Source: LCIL01 sp041480845
GTDB taxonomy: Bacteria > Patescibacteriota > Microgenomatia > UBA8517
DNA length: 17,907 bases
Assembly: GCA_041480845.1 (NCBI GenBank)
Contig: JBGPAU010000015.1
Location: 1 to 17,907 of the forward strand
Direction: 5' to 3'
The translations under genes and the position numbers were made by a program. Under the pieces are notes generated by a model. The model worked only from the letters and a program-made list of their open reading frames with translations, was not told the origin of the DNA and searched no databases. Positions 6,749 through 13,920 of the stretch are shown here, in pieces (positions within the stretch are counted from its first letter, which is position 1; every line of letters starts with the position of its first letter).

Positions 6749-7375
6749 TTAATCCGAACGCACAACTATACTTCGTTTAACTTCATTTATTTTACCAGAT
6801 CTCGACATTGCAATAATGTCAATTTCCTTCGTCGTCCCCGTAACCCCCAAGCTTACCGAAAATTTCCCGTCCGCATCTACCAAAACCGGCTGATTATTTA
6901 CCGTAATTTTTACGTCAGAATCGGTTGATCCGAAAACCAAAACTGAGCTTCCGGTCACAATCTGATTTTCCTTAGGACTCTCAACCGTCAAGTCCGGCGG
7001 TGAAATAAATTTCGCATACTGGAAACCGACATACCCCAACACAATTAAAATAACCGCTGCTACTCCAACTGCAAAAGTAAGTCTCGGGCTCCAAGAAAAC
7101 CGCGAGAAGGAATCAGGTTTGGGATTGATGTTTAATTTTTGGGGAGGATAATCTCGCTTCAAAACCGCAATTGCCATATGTTCATCAATATTGAGCGCAG
7201 CCGAAATACTTTTTACAAAACCCAGGACTGTCGTGAATGTGGGTAACAAGTTCCAACTTTCCTTTTCTATAGATTCAATAAAGGAAGCTCTTATTTTTGT
7301 TGCTTCCTCGAGTTTTTTAAAAGACAACTTTTTTTTGACGCGGGCGTCCTTAATAATTTTACCGATTGTGTTCAT
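6749..7375 (-). CDS. RodZ-like protein: HTH, membrane helix, extracellular Ig-like domain
   Basis: RodZ links the MreB cytoskeleton to the cell-wall machine in rods. This 208-aa protein has the same plan: an N-terminal Xre/HTH_25-type helix-turn-helix (about 3-65, IGKIIKDARVKKKLSFKKLEEATKI), a basic linker, one membrane helix (about 98-121), and a small beta-rich outer domain (127-206). The outer domain begins DLTVESPKENQIVTGSSVLVFG, typical of the Ig-like/glucodextranase-B-type domains on such proteins in Patescibacteria, and is not the usual RodZ C-terminal domain. There is no MreB gene in the window. It sits between ftsK and the small membrane protein. A perfect TATAAT ends 11 nt before the ATG. 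A membrane-bound regulator is the alternative reading. Confidence 0.8.
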   Translation of the reverse strand: MNTIGKIIKDARVKKKLSFKKLEEATKIRASFIESIEKESWNLLPTFTTVLGFVKSISAALNIDEHMAIAVLKRDYPPQKLNINPKPDSFSRFSWSPRLTFAVGVAAVILIVLGYVGFQYAKFISPPDLTVESPKENQIVTGSSVLVFGSTDSDVKITVNNQPVLVDADGKFSVSLGVTGTTKEIDIIAMSRSGKINEVKRSIVVRSD

Positions 7376-7386
7376 ATTTAAATAAG

Positions 7387-7392
7387 ATTATA
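7387..7392 (-). promoter_or_regulatory. -10 box TATAAT for the RodZ-like gene
   Basis: A perfect TATAAT lies on the minus strand in the 22-bp gap between the ftsK stop and the RodZ-like ATG. It ends 11 nt before the start codon, predicting a leader of about 4 nt. No -35 is recognisable. Confidence 0.55.
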
Positions 7393-7397
7393 AAAAA

Positions 7398-9515
7398 TTA
7401 TTGGGCAGGAGGATTCCCGAATGAGGCAAGAAAATCCTCAGCGCTTTGTACTAAAACTTCGCGGGGCTTGCTGCTTCCGTCGCTTGGACCTATCACTCCT
7501 GCTGCTTCAAGCTGGTCAACAATTCTGGCAGCCCTGGCATAACCAACAGAAAGTCTTCTTTGCAGCAGTGACGCGCTGGCTCTTTCATACTGACAAACAC
7601 ACCTGACAGCCTCCTTAAATAAGTCGTCCACCGCGCCTTCGACACCGGGGACAGAAACCACTCCCGCCCTTGTCATTGTAGTTACTTCTTCCGTGTACTG
7701 CGGCGTAACTCCCTGGTTTTTCAAAAACGCTACCAGTGTAGCTATTTCTCTGTCATTGACAAAAGCTCCTTGAATTCTAACCGGCTTCGCCTGTTCAGGG
7801 GGTAGGTATAGCATGTCTCCCTTACCCAAAAGTTTTTCTGCTCCTTGGGTATCAAGAATGACTCTTGAGTCAACTTGAGACGCAACAGCAAAAGCAATTC
7901 TACACGGAATATTGGCTTTGATAAGACCGGTAATAACATCAACCGAAGGCCTTTGGGTTGCAAGAACCATATGGATTCCGGTAGCCCGGCTCATTTGGGC
8001 AATACGTGTAATCGCATCTTCTACTTCAACCGGGGAAAAAAGCATAATATCGGCCAATTCGTCAATAAAAAGAACTATATACGGGAGAGCCTGAAAACCG
8101 GCTGCCTCATTGTAGGAATCAATATTCCGAGCTCCTGCCTGAGCAAAAAGTTTGTAGCGTCTTTCCATTTCAGCCATGATCCAGCGAAGAGCCGAAATAA
8201 CTTTGTTCGGGTCAACTATTACAGGAGAAAGAAGGTGGGGAATACCGTTATAGTGGGTAAGCTCAACTCTTTTTGGGTCAACCAAAATAAGCTTTACCTC
8301 GGTAGGAGATGCTCTAAAAAGAATGGATCCCAAAAAAGCATTTATACAAACCGATTTTCCGGAACCGGTCTGCCCTGCAATTAAAATGTGGGGCATTTTG
8401 GCTATATTGGCAACAATTGGCCTGCCGGAAACGTCAAGTCCCAGAGAGACTTCAAGCTTTGATTTGGATCCCTGCATTTCCTCCGACTCCATTATCTTTT
8501 TTAAACTGACAAGTTCCGCTAAACGGTTGGGAAGTTCAATTCCGACAAGATTCCGACCGGGAATTGGAGCCTCAATTCTTATGGTTCCGGTTGGAGCGGA
8601 AAGGGCAAGCGCCAAATCCCGCTCGAGGGATGTAATCTTTGAAAGTTTTGTCCCGAGGGCTACCTCAAGAGCGTACTGCGTAACCGCCGGTCCCAAGTTT
8701 ACTTCAACTACCCGTGCCGTAATTCCGAAAGATTCGAGCGTTTTCTCAATAATAGCTGCATTGCCTTTTATGTCCCCCCTGTCGGCTTTTCCGCTTTCTA
8801 CCTCACTTAGAATTTCCAAGCTCGGGTACTTCCAGACCTTTTCTTCTCCGGGAATGTTACTCACAAGTTTTTGCTCCAAGGGTTCATTTTGTATATTAGG
8901 CCCCCCGGCATGTGCAGCCACTTTCGAAGCTGCCGGATTCCGGAAAACACCACCGCCAGAAACCTTCAAGGGACCGCCGGAGAGCGATTTGCCGCCAATT
9001 TTAAGCTGCCCTCCGCTGCCGCGAAGGTAAATATTGGCCTGACGCAGCACCTCTTTTATAAGCTTGTAAACCTGATCGATCGAAGTATTAAAAAGAACAA
9101 TGAGCCCCACCATCCCAACCCCGGCAAAAATTATTGCGGCACCCACCGGTGTAACAAGAGCCGCGATCGAATCCCAAATTATGATTCCGATAGTTCCGGC
9201 CCGTCCCAAACCCATCAACGAAATAAAAAATAGCAATATCCCGACAATTACATTCGGCTGCCCCAAGATAAATTTGACCTTGGAAAGAAGAAATGCAAAT
9301 GCTAAAAAAATGAATGGCAGGAATATTGCCGACCAGGAGAAATACTTTAGAAGTATTTCGTTGAATTTAAGAAGTACCACTCCTTGGCGGGAGAAAGAGA
9401 TAAGAATAAGCCCGGCGATAGCAAAAAAAACTATTTGAGAAATGGAAAAAACCGTTTCCCTTTTGAGCCTTAGTCTGAAGCCCCTTTTGGTGAATCTTTT
9501 CCGCTTATTAAGCAT
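7398..9515 (-). CDS. ftsK: FtsK/SpoIIIE-type DNA translocase
   Basis: FtsK is a septal, membrane-anchored hexameric ATPase that pumps chromosome ends out of the closing septum. I place the start at the ATG at 9515 (705 aa), not the in-frame GTG at 9563, because a promoter (-10 at 9525-9530) lies between the two. The protein has about four N-terminal membrane helices (within residues 25-145), a shorter-than-usual linker (about 146-230), the alpha domain, and the RecA-like motor with Walker A GQTGSGKS (381-388) and Walker B VLFIDELAD (Asp-Glu 485-486). A C-terminal winged-helix gamma domain (about 635-690, LLQRRLSVGYARAARIVDQLE) reads polar DNA sequences in known homologues. All core motifs are intact. 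Confidence 0.95.
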   Translation of the reverse strand: MLNKRKRFTKRGFRLRLKRETVFSISQIVFFAIAGLILISFSRQGVVLLKFNEILLKYFSWSAIFLPFIFLAFAFLLSKVKFILGQPNVIVGILLFFISLMGLGRAGTIGIIIWDSIAALVTPVGAAIIFAGVGMVGLIVLFNTSIDQVYKLIKEVLRQANIYLRGSGGQLKIGGKSLSGGPLKVSGGGVFRNPAASKVAAHAGGPNIQNEPLEQKLVSNIPGEEKVWKYPSLEILSEVESGKADRGDIKGNAAIIEKTLESFGITARVVEVNLGPAVTQYALEVALGTKLSKITSLERDLALALSAPTGTIRIEAPIPGRNLVGIELPNRLAELVSLKKIMESEEMQGSKSKLEVSLGLDVSGRPIVANIAKMPHILIAGQTGSGKSVCINAFLGSILFRASPTEVKLILVDPKRVELTHYNGIPHLLSPVIVDPNKVISALRWIMAEMERRYKLFAQAGARNIDSYNEAAGFQALPYIVLFIDELADIMLFSPVEVEDAITRIAQMSRATGIHMVLATQRPSVDVITGLIKANIPCRIAFAVASQVDSRVILDTQGAEKLLGKGDMLYLPPEQAKPVRIQGAFVNDREIATLVAFLKNQGVTPQYTEEVTTMTRAGVVSVPGVEGAVDDLFKEAVRCVCQYERASASLLQRRLSVGYARAARIVDQLEAAGVIGPSDGSSKPREVLVQSAEDFLASFGNPPAQ

Positions 9516-9524
9516 TGCCCAACC

Positions 9525-9554
9525 ATTGTATATCGAACTAGCGTTAAAGCTCAA
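9525..9554 (-). promoter_or_regulatory. Promoter of ftsK, inside the longer ORF
   Basis: On the minus strand TTGAGC (9549-9554) and TACAAT (9525-9530) are 18 bp apart. The -10 ends 9 nt before the ATG at 9515. This predicts a 1-3 nt leader and argues against the upstream GTG at 9563 as the start. Confidence 0.6.
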
Positions 9555-9571
9555 CAACCACACCAGAAATT

Positions 9572-9580
9572 TGCTAAACT
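9572..9580 (+). promoter_or_regulatory. Extended -10 promoter of the GT-C gene, leaderless
   Basis: TGCTAAACT on the plus strand ends 6 nt before the GTG start at 9587. A weak -35 (TCAACA, 9551-9556) is 18 bp upstream of the hexamer and overlaps the ftsK -35 on the other strand, so the divergent promoters share DNA. Confidence 0.55.
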
Positions 9581-9586
9581 GAATCG

Positions 9587-11047
9587 GTGAAAAAGGCTGT
9601 TACAAAATTTATTCGCGAGCATTCTCTGGTTAGTCTTTCCGTCGTGTATTTACTTACCCGGCTTATTAATTTGACTAAGCTTCCAATTTTTAACGATGAA
9701 GCCATTTATCTGGACTGGGGATGGAAATCATTGCATACATCCGCGGGCTTATTTTATTCCTTATATGATGCAAAGCCCCCATTTCTCATTTGGATATTCG
9801 GAATATTTGAAAGCGTTATAAATTCCCCACTTTTTATGGGCAGATTGGTATCAGTTCTGGCGGGAGCTCTTACTCTAGTCGGAATATACAAAGTGGCCAA
9901 AAGTCTGGAGGGAACCAAAGTTGCCATTCTCTCATCAGCTTTTTACATAGCAATTCCCCTTTTCGCTCTTTACGATAGACAAGCCTTGATGGAATCGGCT
10001 ATCACCGCGACAGGGGTTTGGAGTTTTTATTTTCTACTACAAACTCTTGAATCAAAAAAGGACAAATATTTGATTTATCTGGGACTCACCCTTGGAATCG
10101 GTGTCTTCATAAAACTTCAGGCACTTGTATTTATTGTCTCTATAATTCTTATACTCGTTTTCAGAAAACGCATTAAAGCGGCTATTCTTTCCTTTGTGGT
10201 AAGTCTGGTTATACTTTCACCACTCTTCTTCCAAAAAATATTCTGGACATCATTCGGCTCAAATAACCGCTTCATGCTTTCTATTCCGGAGATTTTGGGT
10301 TTCCCTTTTTCCTTGTGGATAAAAAACTTTTCAGTTACGCTTAGTGTGTCTTTTTTCCACTTAACCCCTTTTGTTTTTATACTTGCAATCTACGGAGTGT
10401 ATTTATTTTTGAAGAGTAAAAAAGCAGTCCTTCCTGTTTTTTTCCTGATAAACATAATTTTTATAATACTCTTGGGCAGGTCCTTAAATCCCAGATATGT
10501 ATCTGCTTTTCTTGTATTCACGCCCATCTTTTGTTCCTATGCAATCGTTAATTTTGATAAGAAAATATCTTTATTGGCCGGGGGTGTCACAATTTTGCTG
10601 CCGGTAGTGATCACCTCACTTTTGGTTTTTTCACCAATCGCTTATTTCAATTTTCTCGACAAAGTGACCACCACTTCGCAAAAAGATGGTTATATGAATA
10701 ATTGGACGTCGGGATACGGAATACCCGAAACGGTAAACTATCTTGAAAATCTAAGTGGGGATAAGCAAATTGTTGTGGGAGTAAGAATCGACGCAGGAAA
10801 TCCCGAGAGTGCGATGTTTACGTATTTTAACGGCTCAAATAATGTAGAAGTTGTATATTTGGATCCTAGAATTATTAATCCGGAGCTTTTAAAACTTCCT
10901 TGTCTTCCCTCCAATGTACCCGTATACTTTGTAGCCAGAGACGGAATTCTAAACGGTCTAGAAAAATTCTTTAAGGAAGATATTCGTTTTGGAAAAGCGG
11001 AAGGGAATAACTTTATTTCAATTCATTCCCTAAAGAAGTGCAACTAA
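9587..11047 (+). CDS. Polytopic GT-C glycosyltransferase (ArnT/PMT family 39-like)
   Basis: Such enzymes move a sugar from a polyprenyl-phosphate donor to a lipid, protein or glycan on the outer face of the membrane. The 486-aa protein has about ten or more membrane helices. The first outer loop has the acidic pair of the GT-C fold (FNDEAIY, Asp37/Glu38) and a KPP motif (63-65). A second conserved block YDRQALMES (about 129-137) follows. The C-terminal 100 residues are soluble and probably extracellular. The acceptor and sugar cannot be told from sequence. It is the only plus-strand gene, starts with GTG, and its TAA shares bases with the RNase J stop (11044-11047). It could be a later insertion, but base use looks like its neighbours'. 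Confidence 0.85.
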   Translation: MKKAVTKFIREHSLVSLSVVYLLTRLINLTKLPIFNDEAIYLDWGWKSLHTSAGLFYSLYDAKPPFLIWIFGIFESVINSPLFMGRLVSVLAGALTLVGIYKVAKSLEGTKVAILSSAFYIAIPLFALYDRQALMESAITATGVWSFYFLLQTLESKKDKYLIYLGLTLGIGVFIKLQALVFIVSIILILVFRKRIKAAILSFVVSLVILSPLFFQKIFWTSFGSNNRFMLSIPEILGFPFSLWIKNFSVTLSVSFFHLTPFVFILAIYGVYLFLKSKKAVLPVFFLINIIFIILLGRSLNPRYVSAFLVFTPIFCSYAIVNFDKKISLLAGGVTILLPVVITSLLVFSPIAYFNFLDKVTTTSQKDGYMNNWTSGYGIPETVNYLENLSGDKQIVVGVRIDAGNPESAMFTYFNGSNNVEVVYLDPRIINPELLKLPCLPSNVPVYFVARDGILNGLEKFFKEDIRFGKAEGNNFISIHSLKKCN

Positions 11048-12699
11048 ATTTCTACAACCACAGGAAGAATCATGGGTCGGCGTCCTGTTTTTTGATAAAA
11101 GTATCTCTCTAAGAAGTCGATTGCAATATTTCTGACTACATTTGAGTTTATGGATTTCTTTTTTTGCATGGCGCGGGCAAGTTCGGTTGACGCGTCTTCC
11201 AAAATTTTCCCGTACTTCTGCTCAAAAACAAATCCCTTGCTCATTATCTCCGGATTGTCTGTAAGCGTGCTCTGATTCCTGTCGAAATGGATTATGGCAA
11301 TCACTATTCCCTCTTTGGAAAGAATATGCCGATCCCTTAGAACTACGTTTCCTACGTCTCCGATTCCGAGTCCATCTACTAAAATTTCTTTAACAGGAAT
11401 TTTTCCTGCCCTCTTGGCATTTTGGCCGCTAAATTCGACCACTTCCCCCGAAAGAAGTTCCAAAACATTCGCCTCCGTTGCCCCCATTTTCTGCGCTATG
11501 AGGCCGTAAGCTCTCATGTGTCTTATGGTTCCGCCTATCGGGATATAATATTTGGGTTTAACAAGACCAAAAAGCATTTCGATATCACCGATGCTTCCGT
11601 GCCCCGAAACATGCAGATCTTCCTGCATATCGTAATAGTGGACATCAACATCGCTTTCAATGAACTTATCAACCAGAAAATCAACGTTTGCCTTGCTTCC
11701 GGGCGGGGCAGGATCGGAGGAAAATATTACAACATCTCCTTTGCCAACCTTTAGGAAATCGTGCTCTCCAAGAGAAAGTCTATAAAGGGCACTTCCGGGT
11801 TGCCCGTAACTGCCGGAGATAATAAAAAGTAATTTATCGGGAGGAAGGTGTGAAGCCTGTTTCGATTTGATAACCAAATCATTCGGATATAACAAATACC
11901 CGAGGTCCTTGGCAATTTGGGCTTTTCTTTCGATTGAGCGGCCGATTAGAACCACTTTTCGTCCCAGTTTCGCGGCAACGTTAATCGTCTGCTGCATTCT
12001 GCTGATATTGCTTGAGATCGTAGTTAAATAAATTTTGCCTTTGGCACTCCCCGCAATTGCTTCAATTCTTCCTTCAATTGCCCGTTCACTCTCCGTATAA
12101 CCCGGAGTATTTGCCCCAAGCGCGTCTGATGCCAGAGCCAATACTCCCTGCGAGGCGAGCGTCGCAACCTTTGCCGCGGCAAAAGGCCGTCCGTCAACCG
12201 GGGTCCAATCAAATTTATAGTCCGGTACATGAAAAATTTTTCCTTCCGGAGTATCTATGCAAAATCCAACCCCGTCGGGAACCGAATGGCTCACCCTAAA
12301 GGGGGTAATTTTAAAAACCCCAAGAGTCAGAACATCTTTCTCCGGATCAAAAACCGAAATTTTTGGTACCTTGTCCTTATAATCTTCAAACTTATCCTGA
12401 ATAAATCCGCCGACAAGTTTCGTTGCGTAAATTGTTGTTTGTACATCCTTAAGCAGGAACGGAAGTCCGCCAAGATGATCCTCATGTCCGTGAGAAATTA
12501 GAACTCCACGAAGTTTATTTGCATTTTGCTTGATATAGGAAAAATCGGGAATGACAAGATCAACCCCGAACATTTCGCTTTCGGGAAAACCCACGCCGCA
12601 ATCGACAACAATCATATCGTTGCCGTATTCATAAACGTACAAGTTCTCTGTCACGCCGGTCGTACCGGATAGTGCTATAAATTTGAGTTTGTTTTGCAT
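11044..12699 (-). CDS. rnj: Ribonuclease J, with an altered motif C
   Basis: RNase J is a metallo-beta-lactamase/beta-CASP nuclease for mRNA decay and rRNA processing, with endo- and 5'-3' exonuclease activity. The 551-aa length is normal. The metal site shows His70/His72/Asp74/His75 in SHGHEDHLGG, His138 in RVSHS and Asp160 in VPDYKFD. The beta-CASP motif HVSGH (His363/His367) is present. The zinc-ligand histidine of the next motif, PvHGE in well-studied RNase J, is Gly389 here (PIGGTIRHM). The C-terminal domain (about 440-551), needed for dimerisation in homologues, is present. It lies downstream of the UDG gene after a 28-bp gap made of heptamer repeats. With PNPase also in the window, the main RNA-decay enzymes are neighbours. 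Confidence 0.95.
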   Translation of the reverse strand: MQNKLKFIALSGTTGVTENLYVYEYGNDMIVVDCGVGFPESEMFGVDLVIPDFSYIKQNANKLRGVLISHGHEDHLGGLPFLLKDVQTTIYATKLVGGFIQDKFEDYKDKVPKISVFDPEKDVLTLGVFKITPFRVSHSVPDGVGFCIDTPEGKIFHVPDYKFDWTPVDGRPFAAAKVATLASQGVLALASDALGANTPGYTESERAIEGRIEAIAGSAKGKIYLTTISSNISRMQQTINVAAKLGRKVVLIGRSIERKAQIAKDLGYLLYPNDLVIKSKQASHLPPDKLLFIISGSYGQPGSALYRLSLGEHDFLKVGKGDVVIFSSDPAPPGSKANVDFLVDKFIESDVDVHYYDMQEDLHVSGHGSIGDIEMLFGLVKPKYYIPIGGTIRHMRAYGLIAQKMGATEANVLELLSGEVVEFSGQNAKRAGKIPVKEILVDGLGIGDVGNVVLRDRHILSKEGIVIAIIHFDRNQSTLTDNPEIMSKGFVFEQKYGKILEDASTELARAMQKKKSINSNVVRNIAIDFLERYFYQKTGRRPMILPVVVEI

Positions 12700-12700
12700 T

Positions 12701-12728
12701 GAAAATTGAAAACTGAAAATTGTAAATT
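12701..12728. repeat. Heptamer tandem repeat, four units of GAAAATT type
   Basis: Four 7-bp units run end to end on the plus strand: GAAAATT, GAAAACT, GAAAATT, GTAAATT. They fill the whole gap between the UDG stop codon (12728-12730) and the RNase J start (12699). Two other 4 x 7-bp arrays occur in the window. Confidence 0.8.
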
Positions 12729-13348
12729 TATACCAGGCTCATTTGTTCCGACTTCGGAACTTTCTTTTTTTCCTCTTCCTTCATTTTAACCAATTTTTCT
12801 TTTAATTGTAAGAAGTCGTTTTTTTCCAGCTCCATTACCGTGCCATTTCTAAGGGATGCCGCGGGGTGGTACATGGGAATAACAATAATATCGCGTCCAT
12901 GCCAATAGATGTCATATTTCTTTCCGTGAACAGCCGAAATAAAGACATTAGGCAAAAACTTTGCCATTGAAAATCTCCCCAAAGTCATAATTATTTCCGG
13001 ATTTATTATTTCAATAATTTTGTCCAAATATTTTCCGTAGGCAGATATTTCTTCGGGGGTGGGATCACGGTTTTCAGGAGCCCTGTGATGAACCACATTG
13101 GTAATAAAAACCTGCTTTCTTTCCAACCCGGCCATAACCAAAAGTCTATCCAGCAGTTTCCCCGCTTGTCCGACAAACGGTTCGCCCTGCATATCTTCGT
13201 TATACCCAGGGCCCTCCCCGATGCATAAAATTTCTGCATTGGTATTGCCTGTTCCAAAAACCAGTCTTGTGGCACCCTTTTTAAGAGGAAGGCTGTCGTC
13301 CTTCTCCATCTCACTCTCCAGCTTATGAAGTTCTTCAAATTTGGACAT
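12728..13348 (-). CDS. Family-4-like uracil-DNA glycosylase without Fe-S cysteines
   Basis: Family 4 UDGs remove uracil from DNA and normally carry a [4Fe-4S] cluster. This 206-aa protein (ATG at 13348; a TTG at 13357 is possible) has motif 1 GEGPGYNEDMQGEPFVGQAG (from Gly44), TNVV...APENRDPTPEE (83-100) and HPAASLRN (161-168). The four cluster cysteines are gone: the N-terminal CxxC region reads EMEKDDSLPL, the next is His88 (HHRAPENR) and the last is Tyr104 (ISAYGKYL). The only cysteine is Cys42. The protein ends QMSLV, which resembles a sliding-clamp-binding peptide. The start overlaps the phosphoesterase gene by 14 bp, so translation is probably coupled. Confidence 0.9.
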   Translation of the reverse strand: MSKFEELHKLESEMEKDDSLPLKKGATRLVFGTGNTNAEILCIGEGPGYNEDMQGEPFVGQAGKLLDRLLVMAGLERKQVFITNVVHHRAPENRDPTPEEISAYGKYLDKIIEIINPEIIMTLGRFSMAKFLPNVFISAVHGKKYDIYWHGRDIIVIPMYHPAASLRNGTVMELEKNDFLQLKEKLVKMKEEEKKKVPKSEQMSLV

Positions 13349-13835
13349 CTTCCACAAATTCTACTCTATTTGTTTTTGTATCGTAAATTGCAAAGTTATT
13401 CCCATTTATTATCGCTCCGGGGCGGACAATTTTAACGTCACCCCTTACGCTTTCATACTTCGAATGCAAGTGCCCGTTAAAAATAATATCGGGGTTTTTA
13501 TCGGGCAGACCGTGAACATTGAAAAAATACTTTTTGTTGTTTGATGGTTTGTGGGCAATCCCGATTTTCCTTCCCCCAAGTTCAAATTCCAAAAAATCCT
13601 CCGAAAACTTTTGACTTTTAACTTTTAACTCTTGAATTACTTCCGATCGGATATCCGCATTTCCCAAAACCGTGTAAAACGGGATTCCAAAAGACAAAAC
13701 TGTTTCGATCGATTCAATTGTATTCCAATCGCCTGCATGTATAACTGCCGATGCGCCGTATTTTTTAGCAAATCCCATTACATGTTTCAGATTGGCAATG
13801 TGGCCGTGAGAATCTGAGATAACCATTATCCTCAT
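13335..13835 (-). CDS. YfcE/MJ0936-type metallophosphoesterase
   Basis: This two-metal phosphoesterase family hydrolyses phosphodiesters or phosphomonoesters; the substrate is not predictable here. The 166-aa sequence shows the metal-binding motifs in order: SDSHG (Asp8/His10), HAGD (Asp36), GNAD (Asn59), the histidine at 95 (IAHKP) and GHLH (His122/His124). Residues 67-78 are encoded by a heptamer tandem repeat (13607-13634), giving a Lys-rich stretch between GNAD and the next strand where relatives usually have a short loop. It opens a unit with UDG and RNase J. A TAGAAT -10 lies 6 nt before the ATG. Confidence 0.9.
   Translation of the reverse strand: MRIMVISDSHGHIANLKHVMGFAKKYGASAVIHAGDWNTIESIETVLSFGIPFYTVLGNADIRSEVIQELKVKSQKFSEDFLEFELGGRKIGIAHKPSNNKKYFFNVHGLPDKNPDIIFNGHLHSKYESVRGDVKIVRPGAIINGNNFAIYDTKTNRVEFVEDVQI
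13607..13634. repeat. Heptamer tandem repeat inside the phosphoesterase gene
   Basis: Four plus-strand 7-bp units run in phase: ACTTTTG, ACTTTTA, ACTTTTA, ACTCTTG. The array is in coding sequence and encodes a basic stretch centred on LKVKSQK. The reading frame is kept although 28 is not a multiple of three. Confidence 0.8.
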
Positions 13836-13841
13836 GCGATC

Positions 13842-13847
13842 ATTCTA
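13842..13847 (-). promoter_or_regulatory. -10 box for the phosphoesterase-UDG-rnj unit
   Basis: TAGAAT on the minus strand ends 6 nt before the ATG at 13835, downstream of the hairpin that closes the previous gene. This again predicts a leaderless transcript. Confidence 0.55.
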
Positions 13848-13890
13848 CATTATTGTGGCAAAAATTCTTTACGACGAGTCTGCGAGACGA

Positions 13891-13920
13891 AAAACATTTC
13901 TACTGTGGTAGAAATGTTTT
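13891..13920 (-). terminator. 13-bp hairpin terminator overlapping the Lon-like gene end
   Basis: AAAACATTTCTAC (13891-13903) pairs perfectly with GTAGAAATGTTTT (13908-13920) around a 4-nt loop. On the minus strand the right-hand side of the stem runs into TTTTT, as in an intrinsic terminator; the plus strand also ends in a T-run. The stop codon at 13900-13902 and the last six sense codons lie in the hairpin, so the C-terminus KTFLPQ is fixed in part by RNA structure. Confidence 0.8.

Noticed and set aside
7875..8384. 169-aa plus-strand frame inside ftsK
   Set aside because: Antisense shadow over the Walker A and Walker B region of ftsK.
8323..9030. 235-aa open frame on the plus strand inside ftsK
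   Set aside because: It lies fully antisense to conserved FtsK motor sequence and shows no recognisable domain; the long frame follows from the codon use of ftsK.
9516..9563. Upstream GTG start of ftsK giving 721 aa
   Set aside because: A promoter with -10 at 9525-9530 lies after that GTG and sets an ATG at 9515 in the usual leaderless geometry.
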